NCBI RefSeq assembly: GCF_000721175.1 | Contig: NZ_JOEZ01000041.1 | Coordinates: 1-53,563, forward strand | Direction of reading: 5' to 3' | DNA from: Streptomyces anulatus | Lineage (GTDB): Bacteria > Actinomycetota > Actinomycetes > Streptomycetales > Streptomycetaceae | DNA length: 53,563 nucleotides | Part shown: positions 17,661-25,879 of the stretch, piece by piece | Layout: each line of letters starts with the position of its first letter | Position numbering within the stretch: the stretch's first letter is position 1 | Position numbers and translations under genes: made by a program | Notes under the pieces: generated by a model | Seen by the model: the letters and a program-made list of their open reading frames with translations, nothing else | What the model was told of the DNA's origin: nothing | Database searches by the model: none

Positions 17661-18623
17661 TCAGACCGCCGTGGCCAGTGACAGGGCGAACCGCTCCGCC
17701 GAGTCCGTCCACCACTGAGCCAGCCGCATGCCGGCGGCGGCCAGCTCCTCGCGGACGTCCTCCTGACGGAACTTCGCCGACACCTCCGTACGCAGCTCCT
17801 CACCGGCCTCGAACGGCACCACGAGGTCCAGCTCCGGGATCTTGACGGTCAGCGCCCGGCGGGCCCGCAGCCGCATCTCGATCCACCGGTCCGCCGGATT
17901 CCACACCGCGCGGTGTTCGAAGTCGCCGAGCGGGAAATCGGCCCCCAGCTCCCGGTTGACGACGCTCAGGACGTTCTTGTTGAAGGCCGCCGTCACCCCG
18001 GCCGCGTCGTCGTACGCGGCCACCAGCGTCTCCTCCTCCTTCACCAGGTCCGTGCCGAGGAGCAGCGCGTCCCCCGGCGAGAGCAGCGAGCGCACCGACC
18101 GCAGGAACGCCGACCGCTCCTCCGGCAGCAGATTGCCGATCGTGCCCCCCAGGAACACCACCAGCCGGGGTCCCGGCGTCCCCGGCAGGGCCAGACCGCC
18201 GGTGAAGTCCGCGATCAGAGCGTGGACGGACAGCTCGGGGCGCTCGGCGAGCAGCGACTCGGCCGCCCCGGTCAGCGCGCTCTCGCTCACGTCCACCGGA
18301 ACGTAACTGTGCAACCCGGGGAGGACGTCCAGCAGATGGCGGGTCTTCTCGGACGACCCCGAGCCCAGCTCGATCACGGTCCGGGCACCCGACGCCGCGG
18401 CGATCTCCTCGGCGCGCGCGGAGAGGATCTCCCGCTCCGCGCGGGTCGGGTAGTACTCCGGCAGCTGGGTGATCTCCTCGAACAGCTCGCTGCCGCGGGC
18501 GTCGTAGAACCACTTCGGCGGCAGGGTCTTGGGGTGCCGGGTCAGGCCGCTGAGGACGTCGGCGCGCAGCGCCGCGTCCGTCGCGTCCACCGGCAGGGTG
18601 CGGGTCAGCAGGAAAGGACTCAC
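17661..18623 (-). CDS. egtD: L-histidine N-alpha-methyltransferase
   Basis: A 320-residue enzyme that trimethylates histidine to hercynine, the first committed step of ergothioneine synthesis. Family signatures are P-P-K-W-F-Y-D-A-R-G-S-E-L-F near residues 35-50, Q-L-P-E-Y-Y-P-T-R-A-E, the SAM motif V-I-E-L-G-S-G-S-S-E-K-T, and F-L-G-G-T-I-G-N-L. It is the last gene of the egtA-B-C-D operon and overlaps egtC by 4 bases. Its stop codon immediately adjoins MITE copy 1. Confidence 0.95.
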   Translation of the reverse strand: MSPFLLTRTLPVDATDAALRADVLSGLTRHPKTLPPKWFYDARGSELFEEITQLPEYYPTRAEREILSARAEEIAAASGARTVIELGSGSSEKTRHLLDVLPGLHSYVPVDVSESALTGAAESLLAERPELSVHALIADFTGGLALPGTPGPRLVVFLGGTIGNLLPEERSAFLRSVRSLLSPGDALLLGTDLVKEEETLVAAYDDAAGVTAAFNKNVLSVVNRELGADFPLGDFEHRAVWNPADRWIEMRLRARRALTVKIPELDLVVPFEAGEELRTEVSAKFRQEDVREELAAAGMRLAQWWTDSAERFALSLATAV

Positions 18624-19375
18624 GCGTTGGGCTCCTTGAGCGGGGTGAGCAGGACGTCCGTGGAGGTGGCGACCAGCAGGGTGCGGTCGGGGACCTCGCG
18701 CCAGAGCGGGTCGTCGTCGTAGGGCTCCGAGGCGACCGCGGTGCGAAGGCCCGGCATCGTGAGGTACCAGAGGGTGTCGCCCCAGGCGGTCGCCGTGATC
18801 GTCTCCCCGTCGGTGAGGAGCAGATTCAGCCGGGATCCCGGCGCGGCGGCCGCGACCTCGCGGACGGTCTCCGCGACGGCGCGCGGCACATCGTCCCCGG
18901 CGTCGGTCCGGTGCCGGATCAGCGCCCAGACCAGCGCCGAGTCGTTACGGGCGGCCAGCGACAGGAGCCTCTCGGCGGGCAGGGCGGCGGCCGCGCCGGC
19001 GAGCGAACCGGGCCAGCCCCTGACCGCCCCGTTGTGGCTGAACAGCAGCCGTCCGGCGGCGTACGGCGCGGCTGCGGCCTCCCCGTCCGCACCCGCCTCG
19101 GTGGCGTCCCGTACGGCGGCGAGCAGCGCGGTGCTGCGGACCACCCGGGCCAGATCGGTGAAGGTCTCGTCGCCCCATATCGGGCCCTGACGGCGGTAGC
19201 GTCCTGGCACCGGGTCGCCGTCCGCGTACCAACCGACTCCGAAGCCGTCCGCGTTGACCGTGCCGTAGCGCTGGCGGCGCGGTTCCCAGGACTGCCGCAC
19301 CAGCGAGTGCGGGGGCCGCAGGAGAAGCTCGCCGAGCGCCGCCGGCTCGCCCACATAGGCGATATGGCGGCACAT
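18620..19375 (-). CDS. egtC: Gamma-glutamyl hercynylcysteine S-oxide hydrolase
   Basis: A 251-residue class-II glutamine amidotransferase-like enzyme that removes the glutamate from the EgtB product. The start at 19375 is fixed by the required N-terminal nucleophile Met-Cys-Arg-His-Ile-Ala-Y; a longer open frame upstream belongs to egtB in another phase. Further support comes from N-A-D-G-F-G-V-G-W-Y, F-S-H-N-G-A-V-R-G, and N-D-S-A-L-V-W. It overlaps both neighbours by 3-4 bases. Confidence 0.95.
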   Translation of the reverse strand: MCRHIAYVGEPAALGELLLRPPHSLVRQSWEPRRQRYGTVNADGFGVGWYADGDPVPGRYRRQGPIWGDETFTDLARVVRSTALLAAVRDATEAGADGEAAAAPYAAGRLLFSHNGAVRGWPGSLAGAAAALPAERLLSLAARNDSALVWALIRHRTDAGDDVPRAVAETVREVAAAAPGSRLNLLLTDGETITATAWGDTLWYLTMPGLRTAVASEPYDDDPLWREVPDRTLLVATSTDVLLTPLKEPNA

Positions 19376-20787
19376 CAGGCATCCCTCGCGGTGCGGAAAC
19401 CGGAGAAGATCTGCCGACGCACCGGAAGGTCCCAGTTGCGGAACGTGCCCCGGCAGGCGACCTGGTCCACGGCGAACGAGCCGCCGCGCAGCACCTTGTG
19501 CCCGGGGCCGAAGAACACCTCCGAGTACTCCCGGTAGGGGAACGCCACGAACCCCGGGTAGGGCAGGAAGTCGCTGGAGGTCCACTCCCACACGTCGCCG
19601 ATCAACTGCCCCGCCCCGGAGGGCGACCGGCCTCCCGGATACGCCCCGGACCGCGCCGGACGCAGATGGCGCTGCCCCAGATTGGCCCGCTCCGGCGTCG
19701 GGTCCTCGTCGCCCCAGGGGTAGCGCCGGGAGCGGCCGGAGACCGGATCGTGCCGGGCGGCCTTCTCCCACTCGGCCTCCGTGGGCAGCCGTCGTCCCGC
19801 CCAGCGGGCGTACGCGTCCGCCTCGTACCAGCTGACGTGCAGCACCGGCTCGTCGTCCGGCACCGGCTCGGTCACCCCGAACCGGCGGCGCAGCCACTGA
19901 CCCGCCTCCCGCCGCCAGAACAGCGGTGCGGCCAGGTCGTGTCCACGAACCATCGCCCAGCCCTCGGGGGCCCACCAGCGTTCGTCGCCGTACCCGCCGT
20001 CCTCGATGAAGCGACGGTACGCGCCACAGGTGACCGGCGAGGTGTCCAGGTGGAACGCCGCCACGTCACGCCGGTGCGCGGGCCGCTCGTTGTCCAGGGC
20101 CCACGGCTCGGCGGAGGTCCCCATCGTGAACGGGCCCCCGGGGATCAGGACTTCGTCCGCAAGCGCCTCGGCGCCGTCGGGCGCGGGCGGGGCGGGAGCG
20201 GTGAGCGCCGCCGGTCCCGCACGCAGTTGATGAGTGATCAGCATCGTCTCGTCGTGCTGCTGTTCGTGCTGGGCGATCATCCCGAAGGCGAACCCGGCCC
20301 GTTCCAGCGGGCGTCCGCCCTCATGCAGGGCTGCGCCCTCCAGCAGGTCCAGCGCCCGCCCCCGTACGTCAAAGGCGTAGGCCCTGGCCTCGGCGGGAGC
20401 CAGCAGCGGCAGCGAGGGGCGTGCCGCGCGCGTGTGCTCGAAGGCGTTGTACAGCCCGTCGATCTCCGGGCGCAGTGCCTCCCGGCCGCCGACGGCGCGC
20501 AGCAGCCACTGCTCCTCCTGGTTGCCGATGTGCGCCAGGTCCCAGACCAGGGGCGACATCAACGGGGAGTGCTGGGCGGTCAGTTCACCATCATCCACAC
20601 TGTCGGTGAGCTGGCTGGTGCGCTCGCGCGCGGTCAGCAGCGCGTCGAAGGCACGGCGGCGCAGGGTCTCCGGATCGATGCCGGGGGCGACGGGGAAGCC
20701 GTCCGAGGCGGTGGAACGGGCCGGATCGAAGGCGTCGGAATGCCCGCGGCCTTCTCGGTGCTGGGCGTCTTCACGGTGCTCGATCAT
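19375..20787 (-). CDS. egtB: Hercynine oxygenase (sulfoxide synthase)
   Basis: A 470-residue non-heme iron enzyme that joins hercynine and gamma-glutamylcysteine with oxygen. The N-terminal DinB-like half has W-D-L-A-H-I-G-N-Q-E-E and the iron motif H-E-Q-Q-H-D-E (HxxxHxE). The C-terminal FGE-sulfatase half has G-G-P-F-T-M-G-T, L-P-T-E-A-E-W-E-K-A-A, G-D-V-W-E-W-T and the closing R-x-I-F-S-G-F-R. ATG 20787 overlaps the egtA stop. A longer open reading frame upstream is antisense or out of phase with egtA and is not used. Confidence 0.95.
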   Translation of the reverse strand: MIEHREDAQHREGRGHSDAFDPARSTASDGFPVAPGIDPETLRRRAFDALLTARERTSQLTDSVDDGELTAQHSPLMSPLVWDLAHIGNQEEQWLLRAVGGREALRPEIDGLYNAFEHTRAARPSLPLLAPAEARAYAFDVRGRALDLLEGAALHEGGRPLERAGFAFGMIAQHEQQHDETMLITHQLRAGPAALTAPAPPAPDGAEALADEVLIPGGPFTMGTSAEPWALDNERPAHRRDVAAFHLDTSPVTCGAYRRFIEDGGYGDERWWAPEGWAMVRGHDLAAPLFWRREAGQWLRRRFGVTEPVPDDEPVLHVSWYEADAYARWAGRRLPTEAEWEKAARHDPVSGRSRRYPWGDEDPTPERANLGQRHLRPARSGAYPGGRSPSGAGQLIGDVWEWTSSDFLPYPGFVAFPYREYSEVFFGPGHKVLRGGSFAVDQVACRGTFRNWDLPVRRQIFSGFRTARDA

Positions 20788-22205
20788 GCGGAGGCCGCCT
20801 TTCCGGGACGCGGCGGGATCGTCGGCCGGCCGGGGAGAAGACCCTCGTGGACGCCCACGGGCCGCTCGGGCGGTCCGGTCCCCAGGTCGGGGCCGGAGAG
20901 CGGGCTCACCTCGGTCAGCAGGCTCAGATCGGTCAGGTCGCCGGGCTCCGGCAGGTCGTCGGCCGGACATCGGCCCCGGGCGACATAGCGGTCGGTGAAG
21001 GCCGCCACGGCGTCGCGCACCGCCTCGCTCGCGCCCATCCGCTCCAGCGCCGGGAGCGCCGCCGCGAAGCAGACGGTGGCCGCGGCCCGCAGCTCCGGGT
21101 CGGCGAGGCCCTCGCGGGCGGCCGTCGTCCAGAGCGGGTTGCGCGGGGCCGCCGGTGCGCCCGCCGTCTCGGCCAGCGGCTTCACGGTGCGGTACACGCT
21201 CTCGGCGGCCTCCGGGTCGTCGAACAGGGCCGTGGCGACGGCGAGCGGTACCAGCCACCCGTCGGGCCCGCTCTGCGCGTCGATCATGCGCAGTTCGAGA
21301 TGACCACGCGGCCTGACGGGCGGGAACAGTGTGGTGAGGTGGTAGTCGAGATCCGCCTGCACCGGCGGGCGGGGCGAGCCGGTGCGGATCCACTCGCGGA
21401 AGGTGAGCCCCTCCGGCACGTCCCACGGGCCCGCCTCGCACCGGATGCACAGCACGGAGGTGTCCAGCACATGCGCGGCCCATGCCTCGCGCGGGGCGCG
21501 CCCGAAGCCCGGCGCGAGGGTCCGGCCCGGGTCGAGGTCCGCCCACAGCGACTGCCGGGTGGAGCGCCAGCCGGTCCGGCGGCCCTGCTGGAACGGCGAG
21601 TTCGCGAACGCCGCCACCAGCACCGCGCCCAGCAGGTGCGCGAGCTGCCAGCGCCGCCCGTAACCGAGCGGACCCGGCTCCTCCTCGCCCGCGTCCAGGC
21701 AGACCTGGACCGACGCGGAGGTGCACATCATCGCCCGCCCGGCCGGGCCCGTGCGGTCCAGCGCGGCCTCCATCGCCTCGTAACGCGGCTCCCGCAGCCT
21801 GCGGCGCGGCGGCTGCCAGGGGTCGACGCCGAGCCCCACCGGCACGAGCCCCGCCGCGCCCAGCGAGGTACGCACCGCCGCCAGATCGGCCGCGGTGGTG
21901 TCGACGCACTCCATGAGGGAGCCGGCCGGCTGTGAACTGAGCTCCAGCTGCCCGCCCGGCTCGAACGTCAGCGCCGCGCTGAGCGGCAGCGCACGGACCG
22001 CCGCGACGGCGCTGTCCAGCCGCTCCTGGCCGACCGGTAGGTCAGGACGTTCCCGGTCGTGGATGAGCCATTCGAGTTCCACCCCGACGGTTCGGGGAGG
22101 GCCCGTCTTGAAACATATGCCGCGCAGTAAATCCTCTGCCGCGCTCTCGTCGAGAGGCGCGGCGTCCGGGCGTGAGCCGGATACGCCGGGAATGTCCAAG
22201 CCCAT
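20784..22205 (-). CDS. egtA: Glutamate-cysteine ligase of ergothioneine synthesis, with a TTA codon
   Basis: A 473-residue GCS2-type ligase that makes gamma-glutamylcysteine. Signatures are V-G-V-E-L-E-W-L near residue 42, E-P-G-G-Q-L-E-L-S-S-Q near 82, and G-H-L-E-L-R-M-I-D-A-Q-S near 300. ATG 22205 follows AAGGAGG with good spacing; the in-frame ATG at 22220 would place that site inside the gene. A leucine near residue 28 uses TTA (complement of 22128-22130), so translation may need the bldA tRNA. It heads the egtABCD operon; no egtE is visible in the window, as is common. Confidence 0.95.
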   Translation of the reverse strand: MGLDIPGVSGSRPDAAPLDESAAEDLLRGICFKTGPPRTVGVELEWLIHDRERPDLPVGQERLDSAVAAVRALPLSAALTFEPGGQLELSSQPAGSLMECVDTTAADLAAVRTSLGAAGLVPVGLGVDPWQPPRRRLREPRYEAMEAALDRTGPAGRAMMCTSASVQVCLDAGEEEPGPLGYGRRWQLAHLLGAVLVAAFANSPFQQGRRTGWRSTRQSLWADLDPGRTLAPGFGRAPREAWAAHVLDTSVLCIRCEAGPWDVPEGLTFREWIRTGSPRPPVQADLDYHLTTLFPPVRPRGHLELRMIDAQSGPDGWLVPLAVATALFDDPEAAESVYRTVKPLAETAGAPAAPRNPLWTTAAREGLADPELRAAATVCFAAALPALERMGASEAVRDAVAAFTDRYVARGRCPADDLPEPGDLTDLSLLTEVSPLSGPDLGTGPPERPVGVHEGLLPGRPTIPPRPGKAASA

Positions 22206-22350
22206 GTGGGCCTCCTTCACAGCTGCTTACCTACCAGCCAAACCCGTACCCGGAGATCGCACAAGAGTGCCCCCGGGCCGGGAAATCCGGTTGCGCCCAA
22301 GCCGGGTTCCCCATCAGCATGCCCCGTATGCACCACACGGGGGAGCGCCG

Positions 22351-23172
22351 GTGAGCGCGCGGCTGCGCGGCATCGCGCGCGATACGGAAGCGGTCGTCGA
22401 GGCCGGGCGATATCGCAACGCGGCAGGTCAGGACGTGTCCATCGAGCGGGCCGTGACCGCCGCGCTGTCCGGCACCAGGCTCTACGGGCCGGACCCGGTG
22501 CCCGTCGCCGCCCTGGACACCGACCGCACCCCGCGCTTCGAGGTCACCGGCGAGAGCAGCCTCGCCGCCGCCCGACGGATGACCGGCGAGGCGCCCGGCC
22601 GGGTCGCCGTCCTCAGCTACGCCTCGGCCCGCAACCCCGGCGGCGGCTACCTCAACGGCGCCCAGGCCCAGGAGGAGGCCCTGTGCCGCGGATCCGCCCT
22701 CCACACGACCCTCCTGCGCGCCCCCGAGTACTACGCGCACCACCGCGCCGAACGCAGCGCCTTCTACACCGACCGGGTGATCCACTCGCCCGCGGTGCCG
22801 GTCTTCCGCGACGACCGGGGCCGCTTCCTGGACGCCCCGTACACCGTCGGGTTCCTCACCTCGCCCGCGCCCAACGCCGGGGTGATCCAGCGCCGGACCC
22901 CCGAGGAGGCGCACCGCATCCCGGCCACCCTGGCCTCCCGCGCCGAACGGGTGCTGGAGGTCGCGGCCGTACGGGGTTACCGCAGGCTCGTCCTGGGGGC
23001 CTGGGGCTGTGGAGTCTTCCGGAACGACCCGGCGCAGGTGGCGGAGGCGTTCCGGGAACTGCTCGGCGCGGGCGGCCGGTTCGGCGGCCACTTCGAGCAG
23101 ATCGTCTTCGGGATCCTGGACCGGGACCCCGACTCCCCGGTCCGGGCCGCCTTCGCCCGGGCCTTCACGTGA
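22351..23172 (+). CDS. PARG-like macrodomain protein (DUF2263 / TIGR02452)
   Basis: A 273-residue protein with the bacterial poly(ADP-ribose) glycohydrolase signature: N-P-G-G-G-Y-L-N-G-A-Q-A-Q-E-E near residues 95-110, that is G-G-G-x(6-8)-Q-E-E, including the two catalytic Glu residues. The rest fits the macrodomain fold: L-S-Y-A-S-A-R, L-T-S-P-A-P-N, and L-V-L-G-A-W-G-C-G-V-F-R-N. It should hydrolyse ADP-ribose linkages on proteins or nucleic acids. GTG 22351 is the start. The gene is divergent from the egt operon and ends at a hairpin shared with a lone PemK-like toxin. Confidence 0.88.
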   Translation: MSARLRGIARDTEAVVEAGRYRNAAGQDVSIERAVTAALSGTRLYGPDPVPVAALDTDRTPRFEVTGESSLAAARRMTGEAPGRVAVLSYASARNPGGGYLNGAQAQEEALCRGSALHTTLLRAPEYYAHHRAERSAFYTDRVIHSPAVPVFRDDRGRFLDAPYTVGFLTSPAPNAGVIQRRTPEEAHRIPATLASRAERVLEVAAVRGYRRLVLGAWGCGVFRNDPAQVAEAFRELLGAGGRFGGHFEQIVFGILDRDPDSPVRAAFARAFT

Positions 23173-23176
23173 GGCG

Positions 23177-23207
23177 GGTCCTGCCGGGCCCGCGCCGCGG
23201 CAGGACC
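23177..23207. terminator. Terminator hairpin between convergent genes
   Basis: Arms 23177-23186 (ggtcctgccg) and 23198-23207 are perfect complements around an 11-base loop, just after the PARG-like gene and before the end of the PemK-like gene. Confidence 0.7.
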
Positions 23208-23277
23208 GCTCGGCTCCAGCCGTGCCGTCGGCGCGGGGGTCGCGAGGCCCGCCTGCCATCCCCCGCCCCGTCGCCGC

Positions 23278-23745
23278 TCAGCTCCAGCCGTACCGCTCGC
23301 GCAGCCGCCCGGTTACCCGGTCGAAACGCTCCCGGTCCAGGGCGCACGCCTCCCGGCGCATCCCGTCCTCGTGGACCCGCAGCACTCGGTCCAGATCGAC
23401 CCAGGACGGCCGCCCCGAGCTGTCCCACGGGCCCGCGCCCAGTGCCACCCACTCGTGGTCCCGGTCCTGCTGCTTGCTGGAGAGCTGGACGGCGAGCAGC
23501 GTGCCCGTCTCCTCGCGGGCCACGACGAGCACCGGCCGGTCCTTACCCCGCCCGTCGTTCTCCTCGAAAGGCACCCAGGTCCAGACGATCTCACCGGGGT
23601 CGGGATCGCCGTCGCGGTCGGGGGCGTAGGAAGTGCGCACGGGGCCCACGTCGTCGGGATCGGCCTGTGCGGTGGCGGTCGGCCCGCTGCTGCCGGGCAC
23701 GTCAAAGGGGTTGTCGGATCGGTACGCGCTGTCGTGGAACGTCAT
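23278..23745 (-). CDS. PemK/MazF-like toxin-fold protein without visible antitoxin
   Basis: A 155-residue protein. Residues 1-50 are acidic and low in complexity. The C-terminal ~100 residues match the PemK-like fold: G-E-I-V-W-T-W-V-P-F-E-E near 51-62, K-D-R-P-V-L-V-V-A-R near 68-78, and L-S-S-K-Q, W-V-A-L-G-A-G-P-W-D. MazF/PemK toxins cut RNA. No antitoxin-sized gene lies next to it, and the acidic N-terminal extension may act in cis or the protein may have another role. The start at ATG 23745 is supported by the absence of similarity upstream. Confidence 0.72.
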   Translation of the reverse strand: MTFHDSAYRSDNPFDVPGSSGPTATAQADPDDVGPVRTSYAPDRDGDPDPGEIVWTWVPFEENDGRGKDRPVLVVAREETGTLLAVQLSSKQQDRDHEWVALGAGPWDSSGRPSWVDLDRVLRVHEDGMRREACALDRERFDRVTGRLRERYGWS

Positions 23746-23890
23746 CGCAACACCGTAGAACCTCCACCGCCCGGTCACGGGAGCGGGGCGTCGGGCCGGG
23801 GCCGTGGGGCGGCGTTCCGGCCCGCGTGACCGAAGCTGCGGGCCCCGGGCCGAAACCCGCTCCCACGGGTCTGGAAGACTGCCCGACGCC

Positions 23891-24913
23891 ATGAGCCAGT
23901 TACCCAAGCAGCCCGCCGAAGTCTCCGTTCCGACCAGCGCCGATGTCGCGCGCCTCGCCGGAGTGTCCCGGGCCACCGTGTCGTACGTACTGAACAACAA
24001 CGCCACCGTCCGGATCAGTGAACCCACCCGACGCCGGGTCAGGGAGGCCGCCCTCCAGCTCGGCTACGTTCCGCACGCGGCTGCCCGCAGCCTGCGCGCC
24101 GGACACAGCCGCATGGTCCTGCTGCCCTCGGGACACATACCGGCGGGACCGCTGCACCAGTACTTCTTCGAGGAACTCCAGTCGGGGCTGCGCCGCCTGG
24201 ACTACACCGTCGTCCAGTACGGCAGCGTCGGTCTCACCGCCGACGAGGCGGCCACGGCCTGGGCCGAACTGCGGCCCGTCGCCGTCGTCGTACCGCCGGG
24301 GATCGCCCTCACCGCGCACGGCACGGGCATCCTGACCCGCTCCGGCGCCAAGGCGGTGATCACCCTGGGCCCCCACCCGGTGGCCGGGGCGCACGGCCTG
24401 GTCCTGGACCAACGCCAGGTCGGCGGCAGCGCGGTGGAACATCTGCTCGCCCGCGGCCGTCGCCACATCGGCGTGGTCATGCCGCAGGAACCGGGCCGGG
24501 CACTCTTCTCCGAACCCCGCCTCGCCGGGGCGCGGCGCGCCGCCGAACCGGCGGGGGCCCGCGTCTGCCCGCTCCCGCTGCGGTACGAGGAGGAGTCGGC
24601 TCACCAGTTGGCCGCCCGCTGGCCGGAACTGGGACTGGACGCGGTGTTCGCGTACAACGACGAGTACGCCATGCTGCTGATGCGGGCCCTCCAGGACGCG
24701 GGGGTCGCCGTACCCGCGGACACGGCGGTGATCGGCGCGGACGACTCCCTCATCGGCAGACTGCTGCGTCCGAGGCTGAGCACCGTCCGCATGGAGCTCG
24801 CCATTCCGCACCCGCTGGCCGAGACGATCGACCGCATGGTCCAGCACCCTGGCGGGCCGCCGGTCCACCACGACCTGCTCCGCACCAGCGCCGTACACCG
24901 GGAATCCAGCTGA
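23891..24913 (+). CDS. LacI-family transcriptional regulator
   Basis: A 340-residue repressor-type protein. The LacI helix-turn-helix is at about residues 16-65, with S-A-D-V-A-R-L-A-G-V-S-R-A-T-V-S-Y-V-L-N, and the hinge helix A-A-A-R-S-L-R follows. The periplasmic-binding-protein-like domain (about 75-330) contains F-A-Y-N-D-E-Y-A and V-I-G-A-D-D-S. The effector is probably a sugar but no metabolic operon lies next to it. I saw no clear operator in the 145-base gap before it. Confidence 0.9.
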   Translation: MSQLPKQPAEVSVPTSADVARLAGVSRATVSYVLNNNATVRISEPTRRRVREAALQLGYVPHAAARSLRAGHSRMVLLPSGHIPAGPLHQYFFEELQSGLRRLDYTVVQYGSVGLTADEAATAWAELRPVAVVVPPGIALTAHGTGILTRSGAKAVITLGPHPVAGAHGLVLDQRQVGGSAVEHLLARGRRHIGVVMPQEPGRALFSEPRLAGARRAAEPAGARVCPLPLRYEEESAHQLAARWPELGLDAVFAYNDEYAMLLMRALQDAGVAVPADTAVIGADDSLIGRLLRPRLSTVRMELAIPHPLAETIDRMVQHPGGPPVHHDLLRTSAVHRESS

Positions 24914-24968
24914 CCGCCTCCGGCGCGACGACATGCGCGGCGCGCGGCGGATGTCTAGCGTCGGAGGC

Positions 24969-25241
24969 ATGAGCCATCCGCAGAGTTACGAACTCCTCCT
25001 GATCCCCGACCACAGCCGGACCCGGACGGGAGCCCCCGGCCGGCCGATCCGGTCCGCGGTCGTCGCCGCCACCGGCGAGACGGGGGCCTCGGGCTACCCC
25101 CGGTACGCGGGCGAGGGCATGGAGGCGGACGTCGACCCGGAGACCCGGACGGTGGAGGCGGTGCTCATCGACGGCGAGGAGCTGGACTACGGCATGTCGG
25201 TCCGCGTGGCGGGGGCCGAGGGCGGACGCCCGGCGTCCTGA
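24969..25241 (+). CDS. Small conserved hypothetical protein
   Basis: A 90-residue soluble protein with no motif that I recognise. It is rich in Arg, Gly and acidic residues, with V-D-P-E-T-R-T-V-E-A-V-L-I-D-G near the end. I place the start at ATG 24969: TAGCGT at 24953-24958 would be a -10 box exactly 7 bases upstream, so the message could be leaderless; an in-frame ATG at 24951 is the alternative. It lies after the LacI gene and is convergent with thioredoxin. Confidence 0.55.
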   Translation: MSHPQSYELLLIPDHSRTRTGAPGRPIRSAVVAATGETGASGYPRYAGEGMEADVDPETRTVEAVLIDGEELDYGMSVRVAGAEGGRPAS

Positions 25242-25278
25242 GAGCGCGTGCTCGCCGCCGCGGGCACGCACGGACCGA

Positions 25279-25324
25279 GGGCCCCGACCGCGAACACCGT
25301 GTCCACGGTGTCGGTCAGGGCCCC
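25279..25324. terminator. Long imperfect terminator hairpin
   Basis: The stretch 25279-25324 folds on itself: gggcccc at one end pairs with the last ggggccc-like bases, and acaccgtg pairs with cacggtgt around a two-base turn. It lies between the convergent hypothetical gene and the thioredoxin gene. Confidence 0.65.
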
Positions 25325-25353
25325 TCACCCGGTGCGGTGCGCCGGACGGGTGG

Positions 25354-25752
25354 CTACTGGGGCTCCGGCCGGCCCTGCCCCGCCTCGGCCGCCCGCTTCT
25401 GCTCCTCGACGGACTTGTGGACCTCGTCCATGTCCAGCTTCCGGGCCTGTCCGATGACGTCCTCGAGAGCCGCCTCGGGCAGTGCGCCGGGCTGCGAGAA
25501 GACCGCGACGTTGTCGCGGACGATCATCAGTGTCGGGATGGACCGGATCTCGAAGGCCGCCGCCAGCTCCTGCTGCGCCTCCGTGTCGACCTTGGCGAAG
25601 ACCAGGTCGGGGTGGCGCTCGGAGGCCGAGTCGTAGACGGGCGCGAACTGTCGGCAGGGGCCGCACCACGAAGCCCAGAAGTCGATCAGGACAAACGCGT
25701 TGTCACTGACGACCTGATCGAAGTTTTCCTTGGTGAGCTCGACGGTGCTCAT
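25354..25752 (-). CDS. Thioredoxin
   Basis: A 132-residue thioredoxin with the active site W-C-G-P-C (Cys30 and Cys33), F-V-L-I-D-F-W-A-S before it, and I-R-S-I-P-T-L-M-I with the cis-Pro later. A charged C-terminal tail of about 25 residues extends beyond the usual ~105-residue domain. The gene has a very good SigR promoter upstream, which fits disulfide-stress induction, and is divergent from a pyridine-nucleotide disulfide oxidoreductase that might be a redox partner. Confidence 0.93.
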   Translation of the reverse strand: MSTVELTKENFDQVVSDNAFVLIDFWASWCGPCRQFAPVYDSASERHPDLVFAKVDTEAQQELAAAFEIRSIPTLMIVRDNVAVFSQPGALPEAALEDVIGQARKLDMDEVHKSVEEQKRAAEAGQGRPEPQ

Positions 25753-25807
25753 GGTCGGGGTACCTCTTCCTGTGCCCGTGGGGGTCCTGTCGGGTCCTGT
25801 CCGGCAC

Positions 25808-25833
25808 AACGGTGACTGCACGTGCGCTATTCC
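25808..25833 (-). promoter_or_regulatory. SigR-type promoter for thioredoxin
   Basis: On the minus strand GGAAT (25833-25829) and GTT (25810-25808) are separated by exactly 18 bases, the SigR consensus GGAAT-N18-GTT of S. coelicolor. It lies 56 bases upstream of the thioredoxin start. SigR controls thiol-oxidative stress genes. Confidence 0.8.
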
Positions 25834-25879
25834 GCCTGCCCATGTGGCCGGGGCGCACACCCGCGACGACACTGTTTCC

